From: Candidatus Krumholzibacteriota bacterium
GTDB taxonomy: Bacteria; Krumholzibacteriota; Krumholzibacteriia; JAJRXK01
Assembly: GCA_024276305.1 (NCBI GenBank)
Contig: JAJRXK010000058.1
Coordinates: forward strand, 123,558 to 187,557
DNA: 64,000 nt
Reading direction: 5' to 3'
Shown here in pieces: positions 20,634 through 34,346 of the stretch. A program made the translations under genes and the position numbers. The first letter of the stretch is position 1. Every line of letters starts with the position of its first letter. The notes under the pieces were generated by a model that saw only the letters and a list, made by a program, of their open reading frames with translations, did no database searches and was not told the DNA's origin.

Positions 20634-22232
20634 ATGGCCCGACCCTCCGACATGACCCTCGAAGATCTCGAACGATATGCTCCACAGGTGGAAGCGATCG
20701 TCGAAGAGATTCGGGAGGGCAGCCCTCTGCATCGCAGCCTGCGTCGCCACCCCCGCGACGGCAAGGGAATGTTCAGCAAGACTCAGCTTCTCCACATCTA
20801 CCGCTGGGATTGCCAACGCCACCAGCGAAGGACCGATCCCGAGGTCATGAGCGTCCTCCAGATGAAACCGGTGCGTACGGTCAGCGGCGTGGCTCCGGTG
20901 ACCGTCCTCACCAAGCCCTGGCCCTGCCCGGGCCAGTGCGTGTTCTGTCCCACCGACGTCCGTATGCCCAAGAGCTACCTTCACGACGAACCCGGTGCGA
21001 TGCGCGCGGAGCAATATGGCTTCGACCCCTTCGAGCAGACCTCGTCACGCATCTCCCAGCTCGAGGGCAATGGACATGCGGTGGAGAAGGTCGAGTTGCT
21101 GGTGCTCGGAGGAACCTGGTCCAGCTACCCTCGTTCCTACCAAGAGCAATTCATCAAACGCTGCTTCGACGCGATGAATCGACATCCCGCAGAGGACCTG
21201 TCCCAGGCCCAGCTCCGGAACGAGACCGCAGCCCGCCGCAATGTGGGGCTGGTCCTCGAAACCCGTCCCGATCATCTGGATCCCGAGGAAATCCGCTGGC
21301 TCCGGTTCCTGGGCGCGACCAAGATCCAGATGGGAGCGCAGTCCCTCGACGATCGGGTCCTCTCCCTCAATCGGCGTGGCCACAGCGTGGAACAAACCCG
21401 CGCGGCCATGCGATTGCTGCGGGCGGCAGGGTTCAAGTTGGTCCTGCACTGGATGCCCAACCTCATGGGAGCCACCGTGGAGAGCGATCGCCGGGACTTC
21501 CGGCGCCTCTTCGAGGATCCCGCGCTCTGCCCCGACGAGCTGAAGATCTATTCCACGCAGTTGCTCCCGAATGCCGAGCTCTACGAGTTCTACGAGCGAG
21601 GAGAGTACCTTCCCTATTCCGACGAAGACCTGCTCCAACTCGTTCTCGACTGCAAGATCGCAGTGCCGGAATACTGCCGCATCAACCGAATCTACCGGGA
21701 CATTCCCAGCACCAATGTGGTGGCCGGATGCCGCATGACGAATATGCGTCAATTCCTCGACCAGAGAATGCGGGCGGAGAACCTGCACTGCCGATGCATT
21801 CGGTGCCGCGAGGTGAAGTCCGAACCCATCACCCACCCCCGGATCGTCGATCGCGCTTACCGGTGCGACACCGCCCAGGAGCACTTCCTGTCCTTCGAGG
21901 AAGACGATCGCCTCGCGGGCTATCTCCGCCTCTCCTTGCCTCGGAGTCCTGGTCGGGCCGGAGAGATCGATCTGGGAATGAGGGAGCTGGACGGGGCCGC
22001 ACTGGTCCGCGAGATCCATGTCCATGGCCCCGCATTGCGCCTCCACGCTTCGGGGGACGGCCAGTCCCAGCACCAGGGCCTCGGACGAAGGCTCCTCGAA
22101 GAGGCAGAAGGCCGGAGTCGACGAGCCGGCTATTCTCGCCTGGCCATCATCGCGTCCGTGGGCACTCGAGAGTACTATCGCAACCGCGGTTACCACCTCG
22201 AGGGAACCTACATGGTGAAGGACTTCTCATGA
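20634..22232 (+). CDS. elp3: Elp3-family radical SAM/GNAT tRNA uridine-34 modification enzyme
   Basis: CPGQCVFCPTDVRMPKSYLHDEPGAMRAEQYGFDPFEQ, LLVLGGTWSSYP, C-terminal GNAT QHQGLGRRLLEEAEGRSRRAGYSRLAIIASVGTREYYRNRGY. Confidence 0.9.
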   Translation: MARPSDMTLEDLERYAPQVEAIVEEIREGSPLHRSLRRHPRDGKGMFSKTQLLHIYRWDCQRHQRRTDPEVMSVLQMKPVRTVSGVAPVTVLTKPWPCPGQCVFCPTDVRMPKSYLHDEPGAMRAEQYGFDPFEQTSSRISQLEGNGHAVEKVELLVLGGTWSSYPRSYQEQFIKRCFDAMNRHPAEDLSQAQLRNETAARRNVGLVLETRPDHLDPEEIRWLRFLGATKIQMGAQSLDDRVLSLNRRGHSVEQTRAAMRLLRAAGFKLVLHWMPNLMGATVESDRRDFRRLFEDPALCPDELKIYSTQLLPNAELYEFYERGEYLPYSDEDLLQLVLDCKIAVPEYCRINRIYRDIPSTNVVAGCRMTNMRQFLDQRMRAENLHCRCIRCREVKSEPITHPRIVDRAYRCDTAQEHFLSFEEDDRLAGYLRLSLPRSPGRAGEIDLGMRELDGAALVREIHVHGPALRLHASGDGQSQHQGLGRRLLEEAEGRSRRAGYSRLAIIASVGTREYYRNRGYHLEGTYMVKDFS

Positions 22233-22585
22233 ACGATGACTACCGATCCGAGGGAAATATCGGAGCGAAGGGCATCCACAATCGCCTCGTAATCGGGGTT
22301 CCGCTGTTGATCGCCGGTGCCATCGCCTCCTTTCTCAATCCGAGCTTCCTGGGCCAAGTGGTGGCCTTCTTCGGATTCCTGGGCATCTTCCAAGCCCGAG
22401 ACCGAACCTGCGTGGCCTTGGCAGCGCGAGGAGCTCGCAACCTCGACGGAAACCAGGAGCTCCTCCGGGACACCGAGAGCATCGAGTACTTCCAAGGACG
22501 GGCAAGGAAAGTCTACCTCAAGACATTCTTTGCGACTCTGGTCTTGATGTTGGCGGGGCGGGCTTGGCTCTACTTCGGCCCCTGA
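22229..22585 (+). CDS. small membrane protein of unknown function
   Basis: 118 aa with TM segments, ATGA overlap with elp3. Confidence 0.6.
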   Translation: MNDDYRSEGNIGAKGIHNRLVIGVPLLIAGAIASFLNPSFLGQVVAFFGFLGIFQARDRTCVALAARGARNLDGNQELLRDTESIEYFQGRARKVYLKTFFATLVLMLAGRAWLYFGP

Positions 22586-22714
22586 AGGTCGGCCTCGACC
22601 TGCTCTGGCTGGTAGGATCCTTGCACTCCGCAGCGTCGGAGTCCTCAGTTCGGAGTGCCTCCCGACGGTCCAGAATGCCGGCGATCCCCGCTTCCCGATC
22701 CATCTTCACCACCG

Positions 22715-26307
<3,593 letters not shown>

Positions 26308-26311
<4 letters not shown>

Positions 26312-27090
26312 TCTCTCTCGAGTTCCTCGATCCTTCGGGCTGCCCACAAGATCTGGTGGGCCAATCCACGTAACATCCTCGCCTCGCGACGATGCAACTG
26401 TGCACGAGCGAAGATCTCTGCGTAACTGCGGATCATCGAGTCGACGGTATGCGGATAGGCGTAGCCGATGGACAGAAACGCCTCCCGCAGGTGGTCTTGC
26501 AGATCCGCAAGATCCTGGGCCTGGGCCATCGGCGCCGGCGACGGCCGACGAGTTCGGCGAGGCGCTGAGCGGGGAGCCTCGGGATCGATGGCCAAGCTCG
26601 CCATGAAGAGCTCATAGCCCACGAGCAGCACGGCCTGAGCCAGATTGTAGGACGGATGTCGAGGATGAGCAGGAATCCATGAGATGTCCGTGCAGAGATC
26701 CAGCTCTTCGTTGGTGAGACCATCCCGTTCGCGTCCGAAGACCAGAGCGGTCGGGGCCACGGAATCCGCCGCCGCCGCGGTCTCCACCCACTCCTCGGCC
26801 AATTCCCTCAGGGGAAGCATGGCGCGACGATGGCGTTCGCGGATCGTGAATCCGACCACCCGCTGCGCAGACGCTACCGCGTCGATCAGGGTGGCGTGGG
26901 AGGAGGCCTCCTCGAGCACTTCTTCCGCACCGTGGCTGAACATCCGTGCTTCGGCGTGATCCTCGAAAGTCGGCGCCACCAGGGAGAGCCCACCCAAGCC
27001 GGTATTCTTCACCGCGCGGGCCGCCGCCCCGACATTGCCCCCGAACATCGGTCCGACCAACACCACTCGGCAGGACTCCAACACGATCAT
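26308..27090 (-). CDS. trmJ: TrmJ-like tRNA/rRNA 2'-O-methyltransferase (SPOUT/TrmH)
   Basis: VVLVGPMFGGNVGAAARAVKNTGLGGLSLV, ALVFGRERDGLTNEELDLC, SYNLAQAVLLVGYELF. Confidence 0.88.
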
Positions 27091-28556
27091 TCCTCCGGCG
27101 CTACGGCATTGTCCCCGATGCTCGCCCGAGGAGCCACCTCCAAGACCTCTTCGAAGAAGACCTCCAGATCGGACTCCTCGATGTCGTCGGTCACACAGGC
27201 CAGCCGAATCACCCGCCGACCATCGACGATCCCGTAGCCCACCAACGCCCGCTGCTCACGACGCAGCAGCTCGCAGACTTCCTCGCTGCGCCGACCTTCG
27301 ACTTCGAAGCAAACCGTGACCGACTCCGGATCCTTGGCGAGAACCAGCCCCTTGATGTCTCGGATCCGGGCCGCCGCATAGCGAGCCAATTCCAACAATC
27401 GATCCACTCGAGTCGCCAGGCCCCGATCGCCCTGGGACTTCCACACCGCCCACAGCTTGAGGGCGTCATTGCGACGGCCGCACTGAATGGACCTCGTTCC
27501 CAGATCATAGTCGTCTTCGTCACTCTGGAAGAGATAGCTCGCCTTTTGGCTGAGACTCCCGAAGAGATGGCCCTTCTGCCGGGTGAGAATCACCGACGCG
27601 CTCAGGGGCACGCCCAGAAGCTTGTGCGCATTCCAAGTCATCGAGTCCGCAGCTTCGCAACCTGCGAGCAGCCCACGGGCTCTGTCGCTCAGCAACAGGC
27701 TTCCTCCCAGAGCTGCGTCGAGATGCAACCAGAGCCCCTCTTCGCGAGCGATCTCCACCAGCTCCTCCACTGGATCGAAGGCTCCCAGAACCGTAGTGCC
27801 GCAGGTTCCCACGATCAGGAAGGGATCACAGCCCGCACTCCGGTCCTCTCCGATCGCGCGACGCAATGCATCGGGAAGCATGCGGCCACGCTCGTCGGTG
27901 GCGATCCGTCGCACATTCTCACGCCCAATTCCCAGCATTCCCGCATTCTTGGGGATCGAGTAGTGACAGAGTTGCGAGGCATAGACCGTCATGCGACGAC
28001 CACCCACCCCCTCTTCGCGAGCCCGGGGCTGGTGCACATTGCGGGCCAAGAGCATCCCCGTGAAGTTGGACATCGATCCTCCGGGTGTGAAGATCCCTTC
28101 CCCCTCTTCGAAGCCCGCCAACCTTGCCATCCGACGAGTCAGCTCTCGCTCGATGAGTACTTGAGGTCCACCCGCCTTGAAGGTGTACATGGAGGAGTTC
28201 AAGAGGGCGGCCAGAAGCTCGCCGATGGTCCCGATGTCCCCGCGCCCTCCGAAGAGCTGATTGAAGAATCGGGTGGAGGTCGTACGAGGCGTGCGTGCGA
28301 GGATCGAACGCAGAGCTTCGAAGAGGACCTCATCGGCGGTGCCCTCGGCCGAAAGTCCGAGGTCGAGCTCTTCGTGGAGCTCTTTCGGGCTGCGATAGGC
28401 CGCCACCGGCTCGGACCCTTCCCGTTCGAAGTGCTCTCGTATCAAATCGAAGGCTCGTTCGTAGCGGTCGCTTCGAACCCTCGCCTCCGAAGACCTCGAA
28501 ACCTTCGGGCGGTCGGTCGGCCGTGGCGCCTGCTCCGATGGATCTCTAGTGTTCAT
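27087..28556 (-). CDS. group II PLP-dependent decarboxylase (glutamate/aspartate/cysteine-sulfinate type)
   Basis: TRFFNQLFGGRGDIGTIGELLAALLNSSMYTFK, GGSMSNFTGMLLAR, MTWNAHKLLGVPLSASVIL PLP lysine motif. Confidence 0.88.
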   Translation of the reverse strand: MNTRDPSEQAPRPTDRPKVSRSSEARVRSDRYERAFDLIREHFEREGSEPVAAYRSPKELHEELDLGLSAEGTADEVLFEALRSILARTPRTTSTRFFNQLFGGRGDIGTIGELLAALLNSSMYTFKAGGPQVLIERELTRRMARLAGFEEGEGIFTPGGSMSNFTGMLLARNVHQPRAREEGVGGRRMTVYASQLCHYSIPKNAGMLGIGRENVRRIATDERGRMLPDALRRAIGEDRSAGCDPFLIVGTCGTTVLGAFDPVEELVEIAREEGLWLHLDAALGGSLLLSDRARGLLAGCEAADSMTWNAHKLLGVPLSASVILTRQKGHLFGSLSQKASYLFQSDEDDYDLGTRSIQCGRRNDALKLWAVWKSQGDRGLATRVDRLLELARYAAARIRDIKGLVLAKDPESVTVCFEVEGRRSEEVCELLRREQRALVGYGIVDGRRVIRLACVTDDIEESDLEVFFEEVLEVAPRASIGDNAVAPEE

Positions 28557-29787
28557 GGCTCACCTCTCTCGTAGGACGAGATTCTGGGTCGAGAGCCGGA
28601 AAGAGGAATTGCAGAAGCTCCGGCAGTCGGGCCGACCACGCCCCTTCGTGGTGCTCCCCACCCTCGATCTCCACCACCCGGAGTTGGTCGGATTCCACGA
28701 AGCCTGCTTCCAACAGGCGGAGCCGGAGTTTCCGAAGACGACGAAGGCCATCCCTCGGACCCTCCTCTTCCACGCCGGACGAAGGTGTGCCCTCGCGCGT
28801 TCCCATGTCTATCCACAGCCGCATCTCCGAGGGGGGTGGGCGATCCCATCCCTCCAGAATGTGGCCTCCGTCCCACCACAGACTCGGTGAGAGCGCACCC
28901 ACCCGAGCGAAGACATCAGTGTATTCCCGCGCGACATAGAGCGCCATCAACCCTCCCAGCGAGGAACCCGCGAATCCGGTGGACGCCGCTCCGCCCTCGA
29001 TCCGGTAGTGACCGTCGATCCACGGCTTGAGCTCCTCCACGATGGCCCGCAAGTGTTCGACTCCGCCACCGCCCCGCGCCATCCTCGCATCCGGCCAGGG
29101 GCTGTATTCCTCCAGGCGACGCTCCCCGCCGTTGTCCACTCCCACCACGATTAGATCTTGGATACGGCCGGCGGCAATAAGGTCATCACAGATCTCGTCC
29201 ACTCGCCACTCGCCTGCGAAACTCGTCTGGTCGTCGAAGAGATTCTGTCCGTCGAGCATGTACAGAACGGGATGGCCTGGGTCGGTCCCTTCGTAGTCCG
29301 GCGGCAGATAGACCCAGAACCGGCGGCCGTCCAGGATGGAGTCGATCCGGTGTTCGGACACCCTCGGCCCTTTGGTGCGGGCGGGGCCCAGATCACACCA
29401 CCGCGCCACCCACAGCTCGACCTCACGTGGCGCATCGATTCGCAATCGGCGTTCAGGAGAAGATTGGCCCTGAGGCCCGCACTCTCGGCTTTCGACATCG
29501 CCGCGAGAGAAGTGGAATTCGATCTCCGCGGGTCCCGCGAATAGCAGTCGAGTGGTGAAACGCCCATCGGGCCCGCGGTCGAGTTCCTGAGTCCAGGCGA
29601 AGGTCTGGCTCCCCGCCGACGGGATGCTATACTTGCCCCAGAGCTTCACTCGAATCGTGGATCCGGCTGGGGTCTCCGAGGGAAGGTGGACCCACAGTCG
29701 GACTTCGAGGGCAGATCGCGCACCATTCGGCCCAAGCATCTCGGCGGCTGCGCACAACAGAATCACGATCGGCCACCAACCTGTCAC
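28546..29787 (-). CDS. alpha/beta-hydrolase fold esterase (enterochelin-esterase/Esterase_D-like)
   Basis: FWVYLPPDYEGTDPGHPVLYMLDGQNLFDD, GFAGSSLGGLMALYVA nucleophile elbow; GTG start inferred because the longer ORF overlaps arfB. Confidence 0.82.
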   Translation of the reverse strand: MTGWWPIVILLCAAAEMLGPNGARSALEVRLWVHLPSETPAGSTIRVKLWGKYSIPSAGSQTFAWTQELDRGPDGRFTTRLLFAGPAEIEFHFSRGDVESRECGPQGQSSPERRLRIDAPREVELWVARWCDLGPARTKGPRVSEHRIDSILDGRRFWVYLPPDYEGTDPGHPVLYMLDGQNLFDDQTSFAGEWRVDEICDDLIAAGRIQDLIVVGVDNGGERRLEEYSPWPDARMARGGGGVEHLRAIVEELKPWIDGHYRIEGGAASTGFAGSSLGGLMALYVAREYTDVFARVGALSPSLWWDGGHILEGWDRPPPSEMRLWIDMGTREGTPSSGVEEEGPRDGLRRLRKLRLRLLEAGFVESDQLRVVEIEGGEHHEGAWSARLPELLQFLFPALDPESRPTREVSHEH

Positions 29788-29859
29788 TCGAACTCTCCTC
29801 GCTGCAACGCGACCTGTGGGCCGCTCACTCCAGTCAGACAGAAATGCGGTGATGGATCC

Positions 29860-30282
29860 ATGGCCATCGACATCTGCCCCGGGCTTCTCATCGATGAAGG
29901 GGAACTCACCTTTCAGACCAGCACCAGCTCGGGCCCGGGCGGACAGCACGTCAACCGAACCGAGACCAAGGTGACCCTGCTCTTCGATGTCCGCAGGTCG
30001 GGGAGCATCGATGACGACCAACGCCAACGCATCCTCGACCGTCTGGCCACCCGGATCAACCGAGAAGGTATTCTGCGAGTGAGTTCGCAGAAGCACCGGA
30101 GTCAGAGCGCCAACCGTGAAGTCGCGATCCGGCGCTTCGTCGAGCTTCTGGCCGATGCCTTGCGGGACGCTCCCCCTCGGAAAGCCTCGCGGCCCACCCG
30201 CGCATCCCGAAAACGGCGAGTGGACGCAAAGAAGCAGCGGAGCCGGACCAAGGAGCTGCGGCGCAAGCCCCGCGAGGAGTGA
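29860..30282 (+). CDS. arfB: ArfB-like peptidyl-tRNA hydrolase / release-factor GGQ protein
   Basis: TSSGPGGQHVNRTETKVTLLFDV GGQ motif; basic C-terminal tail RKRRVDAKKQRSRTKELRRK. Confidence 0.9.
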   Translation: MAIDICPGLLIDEGELTFQTSTSSGPGGQHVNRTETKVTLLFDVRRSGSIDDDQRQRILDRLATRINREGILRVSSQKHRSQSANREVAIRRFVELLADALRDAPPRKASRPTRASRKRRVDAKKQRSRTKELRRKPREE

Positions 30283-30311
30283 TCCAGCGTCTACGTCCGG
30301 CCCTGCTGAAA

Positions 30312-30342
30312 CAGCCCGGTCATCCTGACGACGACCGGGCTG
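30312..30342. terminator. bidirectional hairpin terminator between convergent genes
   Basis: CAGCCCGGTC...GACCGGGCTG 10-bp stem. Confidence 0.65.
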
Positions 30343-30367
30343 CTGCAATCGACATGCTGGCCGAAGT

Positions 30368-33300
30368 CTACTTCAGCAACAGCATTTTCTTGGTGAACAC
30401 GCGCCCTTCGCTCGAGATGCGGAAGAGATACTGACCGTTCGCAGCAACGCTTCCGCTGTTGTCCTTCCCGTCCCACACCACCTTCTGGTATCCGGCGGGC
30501 ATCTCCCCGTCCACCAGGGTGCGAACGAGCTGCCCGCGCAGGTTGTAGACGGACAGGTTCACCCGACCTGGCGTCGGAAGGTCGAAGGCGATGGTGGTCG
30601 AGGGATTGAAGGGATTGGGGAAGTTCTGATGGAGAGCAAAGACCGCCGGAGCCTTGGAGGGCCCGGGGCTGAACTTGGCCAATCCACCGGTGATCGACAG
30701 GGTGTAGCTGCTGGTCGCTCCCTGGTATCCATCCACCCACAGGAAGTAATGTCCCGCGGCCAGAGTGACGCTCCCCGCCTCGGGGTTGCCCGTGGTGTAC
30801 CCACGCGCTACTTCGGTGAGGGAATTGTCATAGAGGAACCAGTCGAGATCGGCCGAGCTTCCAATACTCAGGCTGACATTCACATTCCCCGATGTCGCAA
30901 CATCGAAGAAGAACCAGTCGTCATCGCTACTCGAACTGAGGGTGCCCGACACGTTCACACCGGCTCCCACCGGTCCATTGGCGGTGGTAGACGATCCGTT
31001 TGGCTCGGTCTCCGACGTGATGTAGGTGGGACCGCCTCCACCACCCCCTGAGGTCGTCACCGAGATGTCGTCGAAACCGAAGCCATCCGAAGTGAGGGGG
31101 TAGTTGTCGTACTGCGTGAAGCGCACCACGAAAGTGTTGGTCAAACTCAGTCCGTTGGCCGCCGCCAACGCATCGACGTCCAGACTGAAGGAATTCCAGG
31201 TCTGGTTGGTGTAGCTCGACCCATTCAAGTCCTGGACCTTGGTGAAGGACCCGCCATCGTCGTCCGAGAAATAGACGCCGTCTTGGCTATGGGTCTCGTC
31301 CCCGAACTCCTTCCACCAGAAATCGAGCTGTACCTGAGTCTGACCCGAGAGATCCAACCGCAGATCCACATCATTCTGCGAGAATCCTCCGGAGGTCGAG
31401 TCGTCGAGAAGAAGCTGATAGCTCCCGCTATGCGGGCCATTGGTGGTGGCCACGCGCACTCGGCCATCACCCGTCGACGCACTCGACCAGTATTGATCCA
31501 GAGCGCCGGACTCGAATCCCGTCGAGTAGGGAATGGCCGCGAAGTTCCCCGACGGCGGCGGGCCGCCACCATCGACATCAACGCTGATATCGTCGAAGGC
31601 GAAGCCATCGGAAGTCATTGGGTAGTTGTCGTATTGGGTGAAACGGATGACGAACGTGTTCGTCAGGGAGAGTCCATTCGCGGCCGCCAGGGCGTCCACA
31701 TCGAGGTTGAAGGAATTCCAGGTCTGATTCGTGAAGCTCTGACCCTTCAGGTCCTGGACTTTGACGAAGGAACCCCCTCCGTCGTCGGAGAAATACACGC
31801 CGTCTTGGCTATGGGTCTCGTCTCCGAATTCCTTCCACCAGAAACTCAACAACACCTGCGTCTCCGCCGACAGATCCACATGGAGATCCACGTCGTTCTG
31901 CGAGAACCCGCCGGAAGTCGAGTCGTCGAGAAGCAATTGATAGCTTCCCCCGTGCGGTCCATTGATCGTCGACACTCGAACCCGACCGTCATTCGTCGAT
32001 GCGCTGGTCCAGAACTCGTCCAGAGCACCCGATTCGAAGCCCGTGGAATAGGGAATCACTGCGTAGTTCTGGGTCGGGGGCGGAGGACCTCCCGCTCCCA
32101 CTGCTGCCGCCGCATCTACCATGCCGTAGCCGGTGTAGCGATCCCATCCCGATCCCGATTCCACACTCACCACATCCATGGCGGTCGACACCAGCTGGGT
32201 GCGAATCTGAGCCGGGGTCCAGGTTGGATGGGCGGACTTGATCAGAGCCGCAACTCCTGCAGCATAGGGGGTTGCACAGGAGGTTCCGTTGAACCACATA
32301 CTGTAGTCCCCAGCATCGAACCCTCCAGAACCGCGGATGTCGGTGGTCGGGAGAATCGTGGGGGCAATGATGTCAACGCTTCCCGCGCCATCTTGGACCG
32401 AAGTGCCGTAATTCGATCCCCACCAACGCTCCCCGTCACAGGTGTAGCTGTTGGGATCCGCACTCACGCCGGGATTCAGATCAGCGCTATTGCTGCTGCT
32501 TCGCTTGCGCTCTCCACAGGGAGAGGCTGCCCCCACTCCGATCACCAACGAGTGGATGGCCGGATAGCTGATCGTGCTCGCATTCTCGTTGCCCGTCGCA
32601 GCCAGGATGGTCACGCCACTGTTGTAGGCAAAGAGGATCGCGTCGTCGGTCGCGGGGTCACTGGTGATCGCAGCCCCCAGGCTCATGTTCACGATGTCCG
32701 CACCGTTGTTCGCAGCATAGGTCAAGGCATTCTGAATCGAAGAGAACGCCATGTTTCCCGCGCTGTCCGCAACCTTCAGAGGCATGATGCTGCATCCACC
32801 GGCCACTCCGGCGACGCCGATACCATTGCCCGCGATTCCGGCTGCGACACCGGCCACTGCGGTCCCATGCCCCGGAGACGCGCTGTCGTCATTGGGATTG
32901 CTGTCATTGTCTCCGTAGTCCCATCCGGTGACCTGGCGCAGATCGGGGTGTCCTTGGTCGACCCCCGAGTCGATGATCGCAATCACCACCGATGCGCTCC
33001 CGAACCCCTGCGGGGCATCCCACGCCGCTTGCGTATTGGCGTCGAATCCCGGAGTTCCGACCGGGGTTCCCGAATCGTGTCCACCACAGCCCCAGCAATA
33101 GTCCTTCATCTGTCCGGTATTGTTGTGGCCCCATTGGCTCGAATAGAGAGGATCATTCGGGATCGCCATCGGGAAGGCGTAGTAATCCGGCGTTGCCGCT
33201 TCGACATTGGGATCATTGCGGTAGCGTTGGGCCGCATCTTCCATGTCGACGCCAGTGCCGAGCTCGAGAGTATACCACCGATCCAGCCCGATCTGCTGTG

Positions 33301-33643
33301 CGACGCTGTTGAAGGCCACGCCCGCATGAGACTGCTTCATGGACCGAAGCGCGAGCTGGCGGTTCAAGGCTTCGACCGAGGCCAGACTCGGGGTGGTCAG
33401 CGCCTTGCCCAGTGAAGCCGCGCCCTCGACCGCACGGCTGGCCGCAGGTGTGAACTTGACGAGTAGACGACCCGGGGCGTAGGAGGGGCGCGCCGACACT
33501 GCAGGGTTGCGCGGTCCCTTCCGAGGAGCGACGACCGAATAGCGGTCGCTCCCTTCATCATCGCGACCTTGGGCGAGAGCCGACTCGAATCCGATCGCGA
33601 GCATTGCGAAGATCAGAAGAGTGGCGAAAGAAAACCTCTTCAT
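30368..33643 (-). CDS. secreted S8 subtilisin-like serine protease with tandem repeat domains, pre-peptidase-like domain and FlgD/T9SS-like C-terminal domain
   Basis: Signal peptide MKRFSFATLLIFAMLAIGFESALAQ; VVIAIIDSGVDQGHPDL, GHGTAVAGVAAG, FNGTSCATPYAAGVAALI triad; C-terminus NFPNPFNPSTTIAFDLPTPGRVNLSVYNLRGQLVRTL...YLFRI. Confidence 0.93.
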   Translation of the reverse strand: MKRFSFATLLIFAMLAIGFESALAQGRDDEGSDRYSVVAPRKGPRNPAVSARPSYAPGRLLVKFTPAASRAVEGAASLGKALTTPSLASVEALNRQLALRSMKQSHAGVAFNSVAQQIGLDRWYTLELGTGVDMEDAAQRYRNDPNVEAATPDYYAFPMAIPNDPLYSSQWGHNNTGQMKDYCWGCGGHDSGTPVGTPGFDANTQAAWDAPQGFGSASVVIAIIDSGVDQGHPDLRQVTGWDYGDNDSNPNDDSASPGHGTAVAGVAAGIAGNGIGVAGVAGGCSIMPLKVADSAGNMAFSSIQNALTYAANNGADIVNMSLGAAITSDPATDDAILFAYNSGVTILAATGNENASTISYPAIHSLVIGVGAASPCGERKRSSSNSADLNPGVSADPNSYTCDGERWWGSNYGTSVQDGAGSVDIIAPTILPTTDIRGSGGFDAGDYSMWFNGTSCATPYAAGVAALIKSAHPTWTPAQIRTQLVSTAMDVVSVESGSGWDRYTGYGMVDAAAAVGAGGPPPPTQNYAVIPYSTGFESGALDEFWTSASTNDGRVRVSTINGPHGGSYQLLLDDSTSGGFSQNDVDLHVDLSAETQVLLSFWWKEFGDETHSQDGVYFSDDGGGSFVKVQDLKGQSFTNQTWNSFNLDVDALAAANGLSLTNTFVIRFTQYDNYPMTSDGFAFDDISVDVDGGGPPPSGNFAAIPYSTGFESGALDQYWSSASTGDGRVRVATTNGPHSGSYQLLLDDSTSGGFSQNDVDLRLDLSGQTQVQLDFWWKEFGDETHSQDGVYFSDDDGGSFTKVQDLNGSSYTNQTWNSFSLDVDALAAANGLSLTNTFVVRFTQYDNYPLTSDGFGFDDISVTTSGGGGGGPTYITSETEPNGSSTTANGPVGAGVNVSGTLSSSSDDDWFFFDVATSGNVNVSLSIGSSADLDWFLYDNSLTEVARGYTTGNPEAGSVTLAAGHYFLWVDGYQGATSSYTLSITGGLAKFSPGPSKAPAVFALHQNFPNPFNPSTTIAFDLPTPGRVNLSVYNLRGQLVRTLVDGEMPAGYQKVVWDGKDNSGSVAANGQYLFRISSEGRVFTKKMLLLK
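31052..32072 (-). repeat. two in-frame tandem copies of a ~174-aa domain inside the S8 protease
   Basis: IPYSTGFESGALD.[FY]W.SAST.DGRVRV.T.NGPH.GSYQLLLDDSTSGGFSQNDVDL... occurs twice; DNA anchors CGTCGAA at 31069 and 31591 are 522 bp apart. Confidence 0.9.
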
Positions 33644-33834
33644 TTCTTCTCCTTTGTAAGGTTGGTGTACTGGTATCCTTGATTGCCTCCGGCATATGAG
33701 GGATTCGCCCAGTATTTCCTTCTGCGAAGGATTGTCAACGAATGAGGATGTGAGCCAAATCACCAATCAACGACCGCTGCTCAAGATCCACTGAGTCGAT
33801 GCCGGGGCCATCACAGTTCGAATGCAATGCAGAA

Positions 33835-33858
33835 GCCCCCGCAGATCCCTGCGGGGGC
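33835..33858 (-). terminator. terminator-like hairpin downstream of the atp operon
   Basis: GCCCCCGCAG....CTGCGGGGGC perfect stem just past the atpC stop. Confidence 0.7.
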
Positions 33859-33884
33859 CGACTACTCATCACTCGAGATCGATT

Positions 33885-34316
33885 CTACTTGCCGCGCAAA
33901 TAGGCCACATGAATCCGGGCTTCGGCGCGTTCTTTCGCGCGTCGCGCTCGGTCGGCATCGATGCCTTCCTCGCCGGCGAGGGCCTTGGCCAGCATCTCTC
34001 GAGCTCGTTCCAATGCACGTTCCGCTCGAACGGTATCGATTTCGGCCGCCTGTTCCGCGTTGTCGACGAGGAGGACCATTTTGTTGTCGCTGACTTCCGC
34101 GAATCCTCCCCCCACGGCATAGAGTGCGGTAGGGACCTCGCTCGGCCCCTCGTGAAGAGTCAACGAGCCGGGGACCAAAGCCGCCACCATCGGCGCATGA
34201 TTGGCCCACACCCCCAGATATCCGCCGTCCCCGGGGAGAGTCGCACTGCTGACTTCCCCCGAGTAAACCGTCTTCTCCGGAGTCACGATATCGAGCTGAT
34301 AGGTCTTGCGAGCCAC
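33885..34316 (-). CDS. atpC: F1 ATP synthase epsilon subunit
   Basis: YQLDIVTPEKTVYSGEVSSATLPGDGGYLGVWANHAPMVAAL. Confidence 0.93.
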   Translation of the reverse strand: MARKTYQLDIVTPEKTVYSGEVSSATLPGDGGYLGVWANHAPMVAALVPGSLTLHEGPSEVPTALYAVGGGFAEVSDNKMVLLVDNAEQAAEIDTVRAERALERAREMLAKALAGEEGIDADRARRAKERAEARIHVAYLRGK

Positions 34317-34346
34317 CGGTGCTCACTCCCGTCGAAAGAATGTCTC

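Noticed and set aside
29788-30348. N-terminal extension of the esterase ORF
   Set aside because: Would overlap the GGQ-containing arfB gene on the opposite strand; a GTG followed by a hydrophobic leader at 29787 is more plausible
31283-33415. 710-aa plus-strand ORF
   Set aside because: Antisense to the S8 protease catalytic and repeat regions; no domain features
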